In this document: one piece after another, positions 21,917 to 28,835 of the stretch
Layout: each line of letters begins with the position of its first letter
Numbering within the stretch: the stretch's first letter is position 1
IMG/VR virus record: IMGVR_UViG_3300044546_000550
Coordinates: 1 to 29,514 of that record
Strand: one strand, 5' to 3'
Origin: a virus
Length of the DNA stretch: 29,514 nucleotides
The notes under the pieces: generated by a model
Told to the model about the DNA's origin: nothing
What the model saw: the letters and a program-made list of their open reading frames with translations, nothing else
Database searches by the model: none
Translations under genes and position numbers: made by a program

Positions 21917-22690
21917 ATGGCAACAGGAAAAAAAAAGGTAATTGTTTACGCCGATTGGAAAAGTACGTTCGAACTCCTTTCAGATGAGGAGGCCGGTAAG
22001 TTAATAAAACATTTTTTCCGTTATGTAAACGATGAGGATCCGGAACCTCCAGAAAGATTGATTGAAATTCTTTTCGAGCCAATCAAGGTAACATTAAAAA
22101 GAGATTTAGAAAAATGGGAAATTCGTTCCGGAAATGCAAAGGCAAACGGATTGAAAGGCGGGCGCCCAAAAAGCGAAAATAACCCAAAAGAACCCACTAG
22201 GTTATTTTTAGCACAAAAAAAACCTGTTAGTGTTAGTGTTAGTGATAGTGTTAGTGTTAGTGTTAAAGAAAACAATTCTTTAATTACTAGCGTAATTAAA
22301 GAATGTGTTACAGAAAAAACGGCTTCACGAAAATTCGTGAAACCTACGCGCCAAGAAATTCAGGATTTTATAATTTTAAATTCTTTTGTAATTGATCCGG
22401 ATTACTTTATCAATCATTACGAAAGCAACGGTTGGAAAGTTGGTAAAAATTCCATGAAAGATTGGAAAGCAACTTTGAGAAATTGGAACACGCGCGAAAA
22501 AGAAAATCAAAAAAGTAAACCTCAACAAAAAAATTATGATGACAATTTCAGGAAAGCCGATGGATCAATCGATCATGAGGCAAAACGACAGGCATTTGTT
22601 AGAAAAGTTTTGGGAACCGATCAACAAGAAAATGCAACTCAAAAATTTGACAATATCCAGGACATCGGCTTTATCGATGTTTCAGGATAG
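21917..22690 (+). CDS. Replication initiator / replisome organiser-like protein (DUF6291 N-domain)
   Basis: The 257-residue product is taken from 21917 (MATGKKKVIVYADWKSTFEL). The frame is open back to 21806, but that stretch crosses the terminator hairpin. Residues 7-95 match DUF6291: LLSDEEAGKLIKHFFRYVND and DPEPPERLIEILFEPIKVTL, then EKWEIRSGNAKANGLKGGRP. A linker at about 104-117 is PVSVSVSDSVSVSV, encoded by hexamer repeats. The C-terminal part (about 140-195) has TRQEIQDFIILNSFVIDPDY and SMKDWKATLRNWNTREK, as in many phage initiators. It should melt or mark the origin and recruit host helicase; no phage helicase or polymerase is present. Confidence 0.72.
   Translation: MATGKKKVIVYADWKSTFELLSDEEAGKLIKHFFRYVNDEDPEPPERLIEILFEPIKVTLKRDLEKWEIRSGNAKANGLKGGRPKSENNPKEPTRLFLAQKKPVSVSVSDSVSVSVKENNSLITSVIKECVTEKTASRKFVKPTRQEIQDFIILNSFVIDPDYFINHYESNGWKVGKNSMKDWKATLRNWNTREKENQKSKPQQKNYDDNFRKADGSIDHEAKRQAFVRKVLGTDQQENATQKFDNIQDIGFIDVSG
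22226..22261 (+). repeat. Six tandem hexamers (GTTAGT iterons)
   Basis: Five GTTAGT units and one GATAGT unit run without gaps within the replication gene and encode alternating Val-Ser. Such repeats within initiator genes often serve as binding sites for the initiator itself. They directly precede two inverted repeats, forming a candidate origin. Confidence 0.85.
22275..22304. repeat. Perfect 13-bp inverted repeat in replication gene
   Basis: Left arm 22275-22287 (ATTCTTTAATTAC) and right arm 22292-22304 (GTAATTAAAGAAT) are exact complements around a TAGC loop. It lies 13 bp after the hexamer repeats. No T-run follows and it sits mid-gene, so it is unlikely to be a terminator. Confidence 0.85.
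22324..22341. repeat. Perfect 8-bp inverted repeat in replication gene
   Basis: TTCACGAA and TTCGTGAA flank two A residues. It is the second dyad in 67 bp and may be part of the same origin structure. Confidence 0.8.
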
Positions 22691-23306
22691 CGAAAACGCA
22701 ACGGAACATCCAGGAAAGGCAATTGAAATCTTTTACCTGGTATCAACTTCAATTTTTGGAATCAGACCGGAAAACGTAAATACCGAACTTTTCCAATTGG
22801 TTTTAATGGTATTGCCAAACAGATTCCCGGGGATAACAATCCAGGACATTCGAAACGCTTACTTTGAAAATGTGATCACAAAAAAGGAATTTGTTTCTTT
22901 AACACGTGATGAGCTACTCGATCCGATTGCAATTTATTGGATCAAGAAACAAAACCTTTTGCAACAAATTAAATTGATTGAAATGGAAAACGAAAAAGAG
23001 CAAAACGAAAAACAAAAAGAAATTGATTTTTACAATCAAGCTCGCGAGCTTTACAAAGAAAGTTTGAAAGGCGGTGAATGGCTCGGCGATATGTTCCAGG
23101 CTCGCGTAATTGCGCGCGGTTTTTGGGATGCGCTTTACCTGGATGAACGCGAAGGATTGAAAATGATTGCAACGGATGAGGTTAACGAATTGAAAATAAA
23201 ATCCTCATTGGATCCGATGATCCTGGTTTATGATCCAAAGTTTTATTTGGCCCATGAGGTGATAAAATACTCAGTAAGGCAACAAAAAAAATTCATTGAG
23301 CTTTGA
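22632..23306 (+). CDS. Hypothetical protein linked to phage replication modules
   Basis: The 224-residue product is taken from the ATG at 22632 (MQLKNLTISRTSALSMFQDS). The in-frame ATG at 22536 would overlap the replication gene by about 150 bp, and the one at 22677 would drop the ISRTSAL start. It contains LFQLVLMVLPNRFPGITIQD, LTRDELLDPIAIYWIKKQ, then a long charged coiled coil (about 115-150) and SLKGGEWLGDMFQARVIARG. Similar proteins accompany replication genes in Bacteroidetes phages, possibly as loaders or accessory factors; function is unknown to me. Confidence 0.62.
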   Translation: MQLKNLTISRTSALSMFQDSENATEHPGKAIEIFYLVSTSIFGIRPENVNTELFQLVLMVLPNRFPGITIQDIRNAYFENVITKKEFVSLTRDELLDPIAIYWIKKQNLLQQIKLIEMENEKEQNEKQKEIDFYNQARELYKESLKGGEWLGDMFQARVIARGFWDALYLDEREGLKMIATDEVNELKIKSSLDPMILVYDPKFYLAHEVIKYSVRQQKKFIEL

Positions 23307-23485
23307 GTAAAAATATTTTATTCGGATCAATTGAGGTCCGGAGCGGTAATAAAATTCACACGGTTACGCGGGCCGTTTGGATCGAAGGCGCGGAAATATA
23401 CAAGCCGTACAAATCACCGTTTAAAGAAAAAGCTTTCATTGTGAAAGTGATAAAATCGCAAATAATTGGAAAAACAAATTATTAA
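23303..23485 (+). CDS. Small hypothetical protein with TTG start
   Basis: The 60-residue product starts at a TTG that overlaps the previous stop (TTGA), giving SKNILFGSIEVRSGNKIHTV, then TRAVWIEGAEIYKPYKSP and a basic C-terminal half. It reads as a compact beta protein. No other in-frame ATG is available before the body of the protein, which is why TTG is chosen. It ends 5 bases before the second operator-type promoter. Function is unknown. Confidence 0.5.
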   Translation: MSKNILFGSIEVRSGNKIHTVTRAVWIEGAEIYKPYKSPFKEKAFIVKVIKSQIIGKTNY

Positions 23486-23490
23486 AAACG

Positions 23491-23520
23491 TTTTAAGTAT
23501 AAATAATTATACTATCTTTG
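23491..23520 (+). promoter_or_regulatory. Second early promoter with same operator dyad
   Basis: TATCTTTG (23513-23520) matches the Bacteroidetes -7 box, with TTT at the -33 position (23491-23493) 19 bases away. The spacer holds AGTATAAATAATTATACT (23496-23513), whose arms AGTATAA and TTATACT are identical to those at 20121-20138 and in the same register to the -7 box. The start of transcription is near 23527; ACGCTA adjoins the ATG at 23543. Confidence 0.82.
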
Positions 23521-23542
23521 CTTAAATTTAAATGTCAACGCT

Positions 23543-25438
23543 ATGAAAAAAGTATCTTTAACGAGGCTAGAGCTTCGCAATTTCAAAAAAATTGAATTCA
23601 AATTAATTGACTTCACAGATCAAACCGATATTGTCGGAACAAATGGAGTAGGAAAAAGCACAATCTTTGACGCTTATACCTGGCTACTTTACGGGAAAAA
23701 CTCGCATGATCAAAACGACTTCGCAATTAAAACATTGGACCAGAACAACAAACCTATTCACAAACTCGAGCACGAAGTAACCGGAGTTTTCGCCGTTGAC
23801 GGGGCAAACATCACATTTAAACGCGTTTACCGTGAAAAGTGGGTAACTAAACGAGGGAGCGAAATTGAAGAGCTTACAGGCCATGAAACAACATTCTTTG
23901 TTAATGGCGTTCCGAAATCGAAAGGGGAATATCAAACAGCTGTTTCCGAAATGATTGATGAGAACATTTCAAAGATTATTTCGAACCCGCTTTATTTCAA
24001 TGAAAAAATGAAATGGAACGAGCGCCGTGAAATTTTGCAAGCAATGGCCGGAGATCTTTCAAATGATGAGATCATTTCCGAAATGATGTCAAATCCGGAG
24101 GAGCTCAAAGAAATCCTAAACGCCGGAAAATCTTTGGACGAACAAAAGAAAATAATACAAGCGCAAAAGAAAAAACTCAAAGAGGAAAAGGCAACAATAC
24201 AACCGCGGATCAATGAGGCGAATTATAACAAGCCGGAGCCTGTTGATGTATGCGCGATTCAAAATGAAATCATTTCCCTGGATGGCGAATTGAATTCAAT
24301 TGATGAGCAAATTAACAACCGTTTCAAATCAGTTGAGAAAGCCCAGGAACAAACAAAAGAAATTCAGGCGCAAAAATTTGAGCTTGAAAATAAATTGCGC
24401 GAGCTTCAAAATGAATTTGAAAAATCAGAACAACAATATCGTTTTTCGATTGATCAAAAGCGAAATAAATTGATCAATGAAATTAAAGAATATCAAAGCA
24501 TAAAAATTGATACACAACCAGAAAGAGAAATCAAAGAGCTGGAGGCTAAAAATGAAAAGTTGAGATCTGATTTTGAATCAATGCAATCAATGTTGTTTGT
24601 TGGTAATTGCCCAACATGTAAACAACCCTTTCAGGATAATGAGGAAAAAGAATCAGATTTCAATTTGTTTAAAATAAAAAACCTTGAATCAATCCGAGAA
24701 GAGGGCCAGGCTAATAATGAGCGCATAAAAGAATTAAAGGCAAGACACGAAGGCAACGTTCAAGTTTTTGAAAGTACAAAGTTTGTGATTGATCAAAAGG
24801 AAACATATTTGAAAGAGTGGGAAAAATCAATTCTTTCAGAACGCCCGGAATCAACTCCGGAAATTGACGCGCTTAAATTACAAATTGAATCAATCGTAAT
24901 TCCTACAATTGAAACTCCAGACGTTGCCGAATTGAAAGCGCAAAAGGATGTGATAAATTCGGAGCTTGATGCGCTTAAATTAAAGATTTACGGCCATGAG
25001 CTAGCGAAAGGAATTGAGAAACGTATCCAGGAACTCGAATCAGAAAACAAAAACCTTGCGCAAGAAATCGCAAACTTGGAAAAGTTGGAAATGCAAATTG
25101 ATAATTTCACCCGTGCAAAAATTGGAATCATTGAAAATCGAATCAATTCTAAATTTGCCCTGTTAAAATGGAAAATGTTTAACGATCAATTGAATGGAGG
25201 CATTGAACCAACATGCGAGGCAATCGTAAACGGAACTCCGTTTAATGACCTAAATACCGCGATGAAATGTAACGCCGGAATCGATGTGATCAACGCGCTG
25301 AATTATCACTTTGGAATCTTTGCTCCGGTCTTTATCGATCAACGCGAAAGCATCGTTTCATTAATTAAAACCGAGTGCCAAATAATTAACTTGAAAGTTG
25401 ATGAAAGCAAAAAAGAATTAACAGTTTTGAATAATTAA
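23543..25438 (+). CDS. SMC/Rad50/SbcC-like ATPase with zinc hook
   Basis: The 631-residue ATPase shows a Walker A near residues 32-40 (GTNGVGKST) after an LRNFKKIEFKL start typical of AAA_23/SbcC proteins. Long coiled-coil arms (about 180-345 and 375-540) flank a CPTC zinc hook near residue 356 (GNCPTCKQPF). The C-terminal Walker B region is FAPVFIDQRESIVSL, with D and E retained. Proteins of this type tether and process DNA ends. A dedicated promoter with operator precedes it, and recT follows. It is about half the length of bacterial SbcC, as phage versions often are. An SbcD-type nuclease is not adjacent, although a metallophosphoesterase is encoded at 27954. Confidence 0.85.
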   Translation: MKKVSLTRLELRNFKKIEFKLIDFTDQTDIVGTNGVGKSTIFDAYTWLLYGKNSHDQNDFAIKTLDQNNKPIHKLEHEVTGVFAVDGANITFKRVYREKWVTKRGSEIEELTGHETTFFVNGVPKSKGEYQTAVSEMIDENISKIISNPLYFNEKMKWNERREILQAMAGDLSNDEIISEMMSNPEELKEILNAGKSLDEQKKIIQAQKKKLKEEKATIQPRINEANYNKPEPVDVCAIQNEIISLDGELNSIDEQINNRFKSVEKAQEQTKEIQAQKFELENKLRELQNEFEKSEQQYRFSIDQKRNKLINEIKEYQSIKIDTQPEREIKELEAKNEKLRSDFESMQSMLFVGNCPTCKQPFQDNEEKESDFNLFKIKNLESIREEGQANNERIKELKARHEGNVQVFESTKFVIDQKETYLKEWEKSILSERPESTPEIDALKLQIESIVIPTIETPDVAELKAQKDVINSELDALKLKIYGHELAKGIEKRIQELESENKNLAQEIANLEKLEMQIDNFTRAKIGIIENRINSKFALLKWKMFNDQLNGGIEPTCEAIVNGTPFNDLNTAMKCNAGIDVINALNYHFGIFAPVFIDQRESIVSLIKTECQIINLKVDESKKELTVLNN

Positions 25439-25457
25439 GTATAAAATATTATCTTTA
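25427..25457 (+). promoter_or_regulatory. Weak promoter with degraded operator before recT
   Basis: TTG (25427-25429) and TATCTTTA (25450-25457, one mismatch to TAnnTTTG) are 20 bases apart. AGTATAA (25438-25444) keeps the left operator arm; the right arm is reduced to TTATCTT (25449-25455). The element overlaps the stop of the upstream gene. Confidence 0.55.
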
Positions 25458-25482
25458 CATAAACCAATAAAAACAAAAAAAA

Positions 25483-26337
25483 ATGTCAAAAACAGAAAAC
25501 TTGCAACCCTTAGCGGTGCAAAAAGAAATCACAACGCAAGTTCTTGCAAAAATCAAAGCATTTGAAACAACCGGAGAGCTTCGCATTCCGGAGGACTATT
25601 CACCGGAGAACGCTTTGAAAGGCGCAATGTTAATCCTGGAGGAGTTAAAGGATCGCAACAAACAACCCGTTTTGCAAGTTTGCACAAAAACAAGCATTGC
25701 GCAAGCGCTGTTAAAAATGGTAGTTGAGGGCCTTTCACCTTTGAAACGCCAGGGCTATTTTATCCCTTACGGTGATGAGCTTCAATGGTCCCGAAGTTAT
25801 CAAGGTTCGATTGCCCTGGCTAAACGAGTTGCAAACGTTAAGGACGTTCCGGCAAACGTAATCTTTGAAGGGGATGAGTTCGATTACGGGATCAATCCGG
25901 CAACCGGTTACATGCACGTAACAAAGCACATTCAAAGTTTGAAAAATATCGACATCACTAAAATTGTTGGAGCCTATGCGATTGTAAATTATAACGATGG
26001 GCGTTCCGATCTTACGGTTATGACAATGGACCAGATCCGCAAAGCTTGGAATCAAGGCGCAACTAAAGGCGCCTCACCGGCTCACCAAAATTTTACCGAT
26101 GAAATGGCGAAAAAGACGGTGATCAATCGCGCATGTAAAACGCCGATCAACAGCTCAACAGATGCGTTTTTAATGGAGGATGAATACGAGGCAAAGGAAA
26201 CAAAAACAGAGGACGTATCGCATGAAATTATTGAGGACACGGCAAAAGAAACGATTGTTTTTTTCGCGGATAGTCCTGCTGAATTAATGGAAATGCAAGC
26301 GGAAAAAATTGAGGCTCAAACAAAGGCTCCGTTCTAA
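25483..26337 (+). CDS. recT: RecT-family single-strand annealing recombinase
   Basis: The 284-residue product shows RecT motifs: ALKGAMLILEELKDRNKQPV, then KTSIAQALLKMVVEGLSPLK (about 70-89), the conserved GYFIPYGDELQWSRSYQGSIALAKR stretch (split here as GYFIPYGDELQ and RSYQGSIALAKR), and GATKGASPAHQNFTDEMAKK with KTVINRACK near residue 218. RecT binds single strands and anneals homologous DNA for phage recombination and repair. The last 50 residues are acidic and Glu/Thr-rich, probably a flexible partner-binding tail. The stop shares TAATG with the MBL-fold gene, implying joint function. Confidence 0.93.
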   Translation: MSKTENLQPLAVQKEITTQVLAKIKAFETTGELRIPEDYSPENALKGAMLILEELKDRNKQPVLQVCTKTSIAQALLKMVVEGLSPLKRQGYFIPYGDELQWSRSYQGSIALAKRVANVKDVPANVIFEGDEFDYGINPATGYMHVTKHIQSLKNIDITKIVGAYAIVNYNDGRSDLTVMTMDQIRKAWNQGATKGASPAHQNFTDEMAKKTVINRACKTPINSSTDAFLMEDEYEAKETKTEDVSHEIIEDTAKETIVFFADSPAELMEMQAEKIEAQTKAPF

Positions 26338-27056
26338 TGCAACTCAAAATCATTTCATCCGGTTCCGTTGGGAATGCCTATATTTTAGAAAACGAAAACT
26401 CCGCGCTTTTGATTGAGTGCGGAGTTAAGTTACAGGAAATTCAAGAGGCAATTGATTTCAATGTTTTTAAGATCAAAGGCGCCATTGTTTCACATGCTCA
26501 CCTTGATCATTCAAAATCAATGAGCCAGGTTGCACAATTAGGGATCCCGTTGATGGCCCTGGATAAAACATTTTCAAAAATGAAAATTCCTTGCGAGCTT
26601 CGTTATGCTGTTTTAAAAAATGGACGCACAAAGGAAATAAGCGATTTCAAAATAAATTCCTTTGATGCTTCGCATGACATCGACACGCTAGGTTTTATTA
26701 TTGAATCCGGATCCGAAAAAGTTTTTTTCTTAACTGATAGTTACAAGCTCATTTGGAATTTGAGATCCTGGCAATTCACTTGCGTAATGATCGAGGCTAA
26801 TTATTGTGAGGAGCTGATTAAATCTAAATCGGAAACCTTTATCAATCGCCGTCGTTTAAAATCGCACATGAGTATTCAAACGGCAATTTTAACGCTCGGA
26901 AACATGGACCTTTCAAAATGCAAAAATATCGTTTTGCTTCATTTATCCGATGGGCTTTCAAATGAAAAGGAATTCAAAGAAAAAGTTGAAATGCTTTTCG
27001 GGATCCCGGTAACAATCGCCACAAAAAACCAAATATTAAATTTAAATCCATTTTGA
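26337..27056 (+). CDS. MBL-fold metallohydrolase, possible exonuclease partner of RecT
   Basis: The 239-residue enzyme begins MQLKIISSGSVGNAYILENE, the YycJ/WalJ-like start, with the zinc motif HAHLDH at residues 53-58. Further metal ligands are likely His113 in FDASHDIDTLGF, Asp in VFFLTDSYK, and His in LLHLSDG near the C-terminus. MBL-fold proteins in phage RecT clusters are thought to act as nucleases in place of RecE or lambda exonuclease. No other exonuclease is recognisable here, which favours that role, although it remains inference. It overlaps recT by one base. Confidence 0.82.
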   Translation: MQLKIISSGSVGNAYILENENSALLIECGVKLQEIQEAIDFNVFKIKGAIVSHAHLDHSKSMSQVAQLGIPLMALDKTFSKMKIPCELRYAVLKNGRTKEISDFKINSFDASHDIDTLGFIIESGSEKVFFLTDSYKLIWNLRSWQFTCVMIEANYCEELIKSKSETFINRRRLKSHMSIQTAILTLGNMDLSKCKNIVLLHLSDGLSNEKEFKEKVEMLFGIPVTIATKNQILNLNPF

Positions 27057-27058
27057 TC

Positions 27059-27289
27059 ATGAGTGAACATACCAAATTCGAAAAACAATTCATTAAACAG
27101 GTAATTGATTATTGCATTAAATTCGGATCAACTCCGCATTTGATTTGTAAATCATTCGGTTACAATAACAGTACAAAGATAAATGATTTTATCAACGGAA
27201 ACGGCGCCATTTCAAGCCGAACAATGGGGCAAATGATTGAGTTCATGGATCAAAATAAACCTAAAAAAAGAACCTTTAAAACTAAATAA
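27059..27289 (+). CDS. Small HTH-like DNA-binding protein
   Basis: The 76-residue product is taken from ATG 27059 (MSEHTKFEKQFIKQVIDYCI); a TTG two codons upstream is possible. The sequence STPHLICKSFGYNNSTKIND followed by FINGNGAISSRTMGQMIEFM has the rhythm of a Cro/XRE-like helix-turn-helix with a recognition helix near residues 43-57. The tail is basic (KPKKRTFKTK). It is the best candidate in the window for a regulator that binds the AGTATAA-N4-TTATACT operators, but that link is only inference. Confidence 0.55.
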   Translation: MSEHTKFEKQFIKQVIDYCIKFGSTPHLICKSFGYNNSTKINDFINGNGAISSRTMGQMIEFMDQNKPKKRTFKTK

Positions 27290-27291
27290 AC

Positions 27292-27489
27292 ATGTCAAGT
27301 AACAAAATTCAAACCGAGTTTATTAATAATCAAACCGGGCAAACTTATTTCGAACAGTATTTCCAAACTGAAACAAGAAACAAAATAAGTATTGAGGATT
27401 ACCAGGAAACTAGGGAAACTTTAATTTATTTCATGGATCTGTTGAGCGATGGTGAAAAAGTAGTTTTATCAATTAAACAAAAAAAATAA
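27292..27489 (+). CDS. Small hypothetical protein
   Basis: The 65-residue product starts MSSNKIQTEFINNQTGQTYF. It is acidic in the middle, and the last 35 residues form a helix (EDYQETRETLIYFMDLL then DGEKVVLSIKQKK). It lies 2 bp after the HTH-like gene, in the same transcript. No known family or motif. Confidence 0.55.
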   Translation: MSSNKIQTEFINNQTGQTYFEQYFQTETRNKISIEDYQETRETLIYFMDLLSDGEKVVLSIKQKK

Positions 27490-27491
27490 TC

Positions 27492-27518
27492 GAACTATCC
27501 GGAATTTCCGTAAAGTTC
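27492..27518 (+). other. Small hairpin in intergenic spacer
   Basis: GAACT (27492-27496) pairs with AGTTC (27514-27518) around a 3-by-3 internal loop and an inner CGGA/TCCG stem. No T-run follows, so it is not a terminator; it could protect or process the messenger upstream of the next gene. Confidence 0.4.
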
Positions 27519-27533
27519 AAAACAAAAATAAAA

Positions 27534-27782
27534 ATGAAATATCCAATTATTTTTTTGAGTGCCTTGATTATTGAAATTTGTTCAACGTTTTACGTTCATT
27601 ACATTTCAGAAACAAACGCAATCGGAATGATGGTTTTCGCTTTTGTTGGTCCATTTCTTGGATTGCCTTTTGCCGGTTATATGGTAGAATCAAAACTTTG
27701 GAGCGAAAGAATTAAAATGGCTTTTGCTCTGGCGTTCGGTTATGTTGCCGGCGCTTTAATTGTTGTAAACTTAATTTTATGA
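27534..27782 (+). CDS. Small multi-span membrane protein
   Basis: The 82-residue product has three hydrophobic segments: PIIFLSALIIEICSTFYVHY, IGMMVFAFVGPFLGLPFAGY and ALAFGYVAGALIVVNLIL. A charged loop (VESKLWSERIKMAF) lies before the last. I recognise the pattern (MKYPIIFLSALIIE start and a PFLGLPFAGYMVESK core) as a recurring Bacteroidetes-phage protein of unknown function. It ends with an ATGA overlap to the next tiny gene. Confidence 0.65.
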   Translation: MKYPIIFLSALIIEICSTFYVHYISETNAIGMMVFAFVGPFLGLPFAGYMVESKLWSERIKMAFALAFGYVAGALIVVNLIL

Positions 27783-27886
27783 AAGAGGAAAAATTGATTG
27801 CGATTATTTTTTATTTAACAGCGCTCGGATGCCTGTTATATTTGGGCGTTAAGGCTTGCGGGTATCTTTTCCGCGGAGTTTTCTAA
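27779..27886 (+). CDS. Tiny single-span membrane protein
   Basis: The 35-codon frame starts MKEEKLIAIIFYLTALGCLL and continues YLGVKACGYLFRGVF, with one membrane segment (about 6-23). The ATGA junction with the gene before and the strong terminator 7 bp later support its reality as the last gene of the early block. Confidence 0.6.
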   Translation: MKEEKLIAIIFYLTALGCLLYLGVKACGYLFRGVF

Positions 27887-27892
27887 TAAGAA

Positions 27893-27926
27893 AAAAAATC
27901 CAATCTCGCAAGGGGTTGGATTTTTT
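27893..27926 (+). terminator. Strong terminator ending the early block
   Basis: A stem of 11 Watson-Crick pairs (AAAAAATCCAA with TTGGATTTTTT) is extended by four pairs (two of them G-U) to a GCAA tetraloop at 27908-27911 and ends in a T-run. The A-run on the other side means it could also work on the opposite strand. Confidence 0.9.
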
Positions 27927-27953
27927 GTTTTAGATTTACTGAAAAAAAAGCAA

Positions 27954-28835
27954 ATGGAATTAATTAGACACGGGAAAAATGTTCATCAATTAAAAATTAA
28001 TGCTCAGGAGTTCCGTATCGCAATGTTAAGCGATTTGCATTGGGATAATCCTAAATGCGATCGCGACATTTTGAAAAGGCATTTAGATTATTGCCTAGAA
28101 AATTCCATTCCAATCATGCTAAATGGAGATACTTTTTGTATCATGCAAGGTCGAGGTGATCGCCGATCAAGTAAAGACGACATAAGACCAGAACACAACA
28201 ACGCCCGTTATTTAGATTCCGTTGTTGAAACAGCTGTTGAATGGTTTTCACCTTATGCCCATTTAATAACCGTGATCGGTTACGGCAACCATGAAACGGC
28301 CATAATCAAATGGCAAGAAACAGATTTATTATCTCGCTTTGTTCATTTGCTTAATTACAAAAACGGTTCAAATGTTCAGCTCGGAGGATATGGAGGCTGG
28401 CTCATTCTTAATTTGCTTTGGAAAAAAAGCGGAATGAACATGAGTTGCAAAATAAAATACTTTCACGGATCCGGTGGCGGTGGCGTTGTTACAAAAGGGG
28501 CTATCAACTTAACAAGGGCGCTTGAAATTTGTGAAGATTTCGACGTTTATACAATGGGCCACATTCACGAAAATTCAGCGCGTAACGACGTAAGGGAATC
28601 AATAGTTCACAATGGCCAAAGCGGATATAGTAGCGTTCAAAAAGACTTGCATTTGATGTTAACCGGAACTTATAAAGAGGAATACGGAACAGGATCCGGA
28701 GGATGGCACGTTGAAAGGGGCGCGCCTCCAAAACCTTTGGGCGGTCGAATCCTTACATTCAAAGGAGTTCGAAAATTTCACGACGGGCAAAACAGATATT
28801 TCAAATTCATTGATTCACATAAATTCAATTTATGA
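27954..28835 (+). CDS. Calcineurin-like metallophosphoesterase
   Basis: The 293-residue enzyme has all the metal-site motifs: D27-L-H29 in AMLSDLHWD, GD at 58-59 in MLNGDTF, GNHE at 111-114, His171 in KYFHGSGGG, and GHIH at 202-205. It would cleave phosphodiester or phosphomonoester bonds with two metal ions. The substrate is not indicated; SbcD-like nuclease action together with the SMC-like ATPase is possible but the genes are separate. It follows the early terminator with no clear promoter (a weak TAGATTTA at 27931) and overlaps the sigma-like gene (ATGA), so both may be read together into the late block. Confidence 0.85.
   Translation: MELIRHGKNVHQLKINAQEFRIAMLSDLHWDNPKCDRDILKRHLDYCLENSIPIMLNGDTFCIMQGRGDRRSSKDDIRPEHNNARYLDSVVETAVEWFSPYAHLITVIGYGNHETAIIKWQETDLLSRFVHLLNYKNGSNVQLGGYGGWLILNLLWKKSGMNMSCKIKYFHGSGGGGVVTKGAINLTRALEICEDFDVYTMGHIHENSARNDVRESIVHNGQSGYSSVQKDLHLMLTGTYKEEYGTGSGGWHVERGAPPKPLGGRILTFKGVRKFHDGQNRYFKFIDSHKFNL

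Noticed and set aside
22226-22261. CRISPR-like repeats
   Set aside because: The units are 6-base tandem repeats without spacers and in frame with a gene; no cas genes are present.
22021-22275. Minus-strand frame of 84 codons with repeated Leu-Thr
   Set aside because: It is the antisense of the GTTAGT repeats in the replication gene; its composition follows from the repeat, and all neighbours are on the + strand.
27492-27518. Intrinsic terminator
   Set aside because: The hairpin is weak, has an internal loop and lacks a T-run; it was kept only as a small hairpin.
20173-27886. Lysogeny module
   Set aside because: The operators and the HTH-like protein suggest regulation, but no integrase, excisionase or paired divergent repressor-Cro arrangement is visible.
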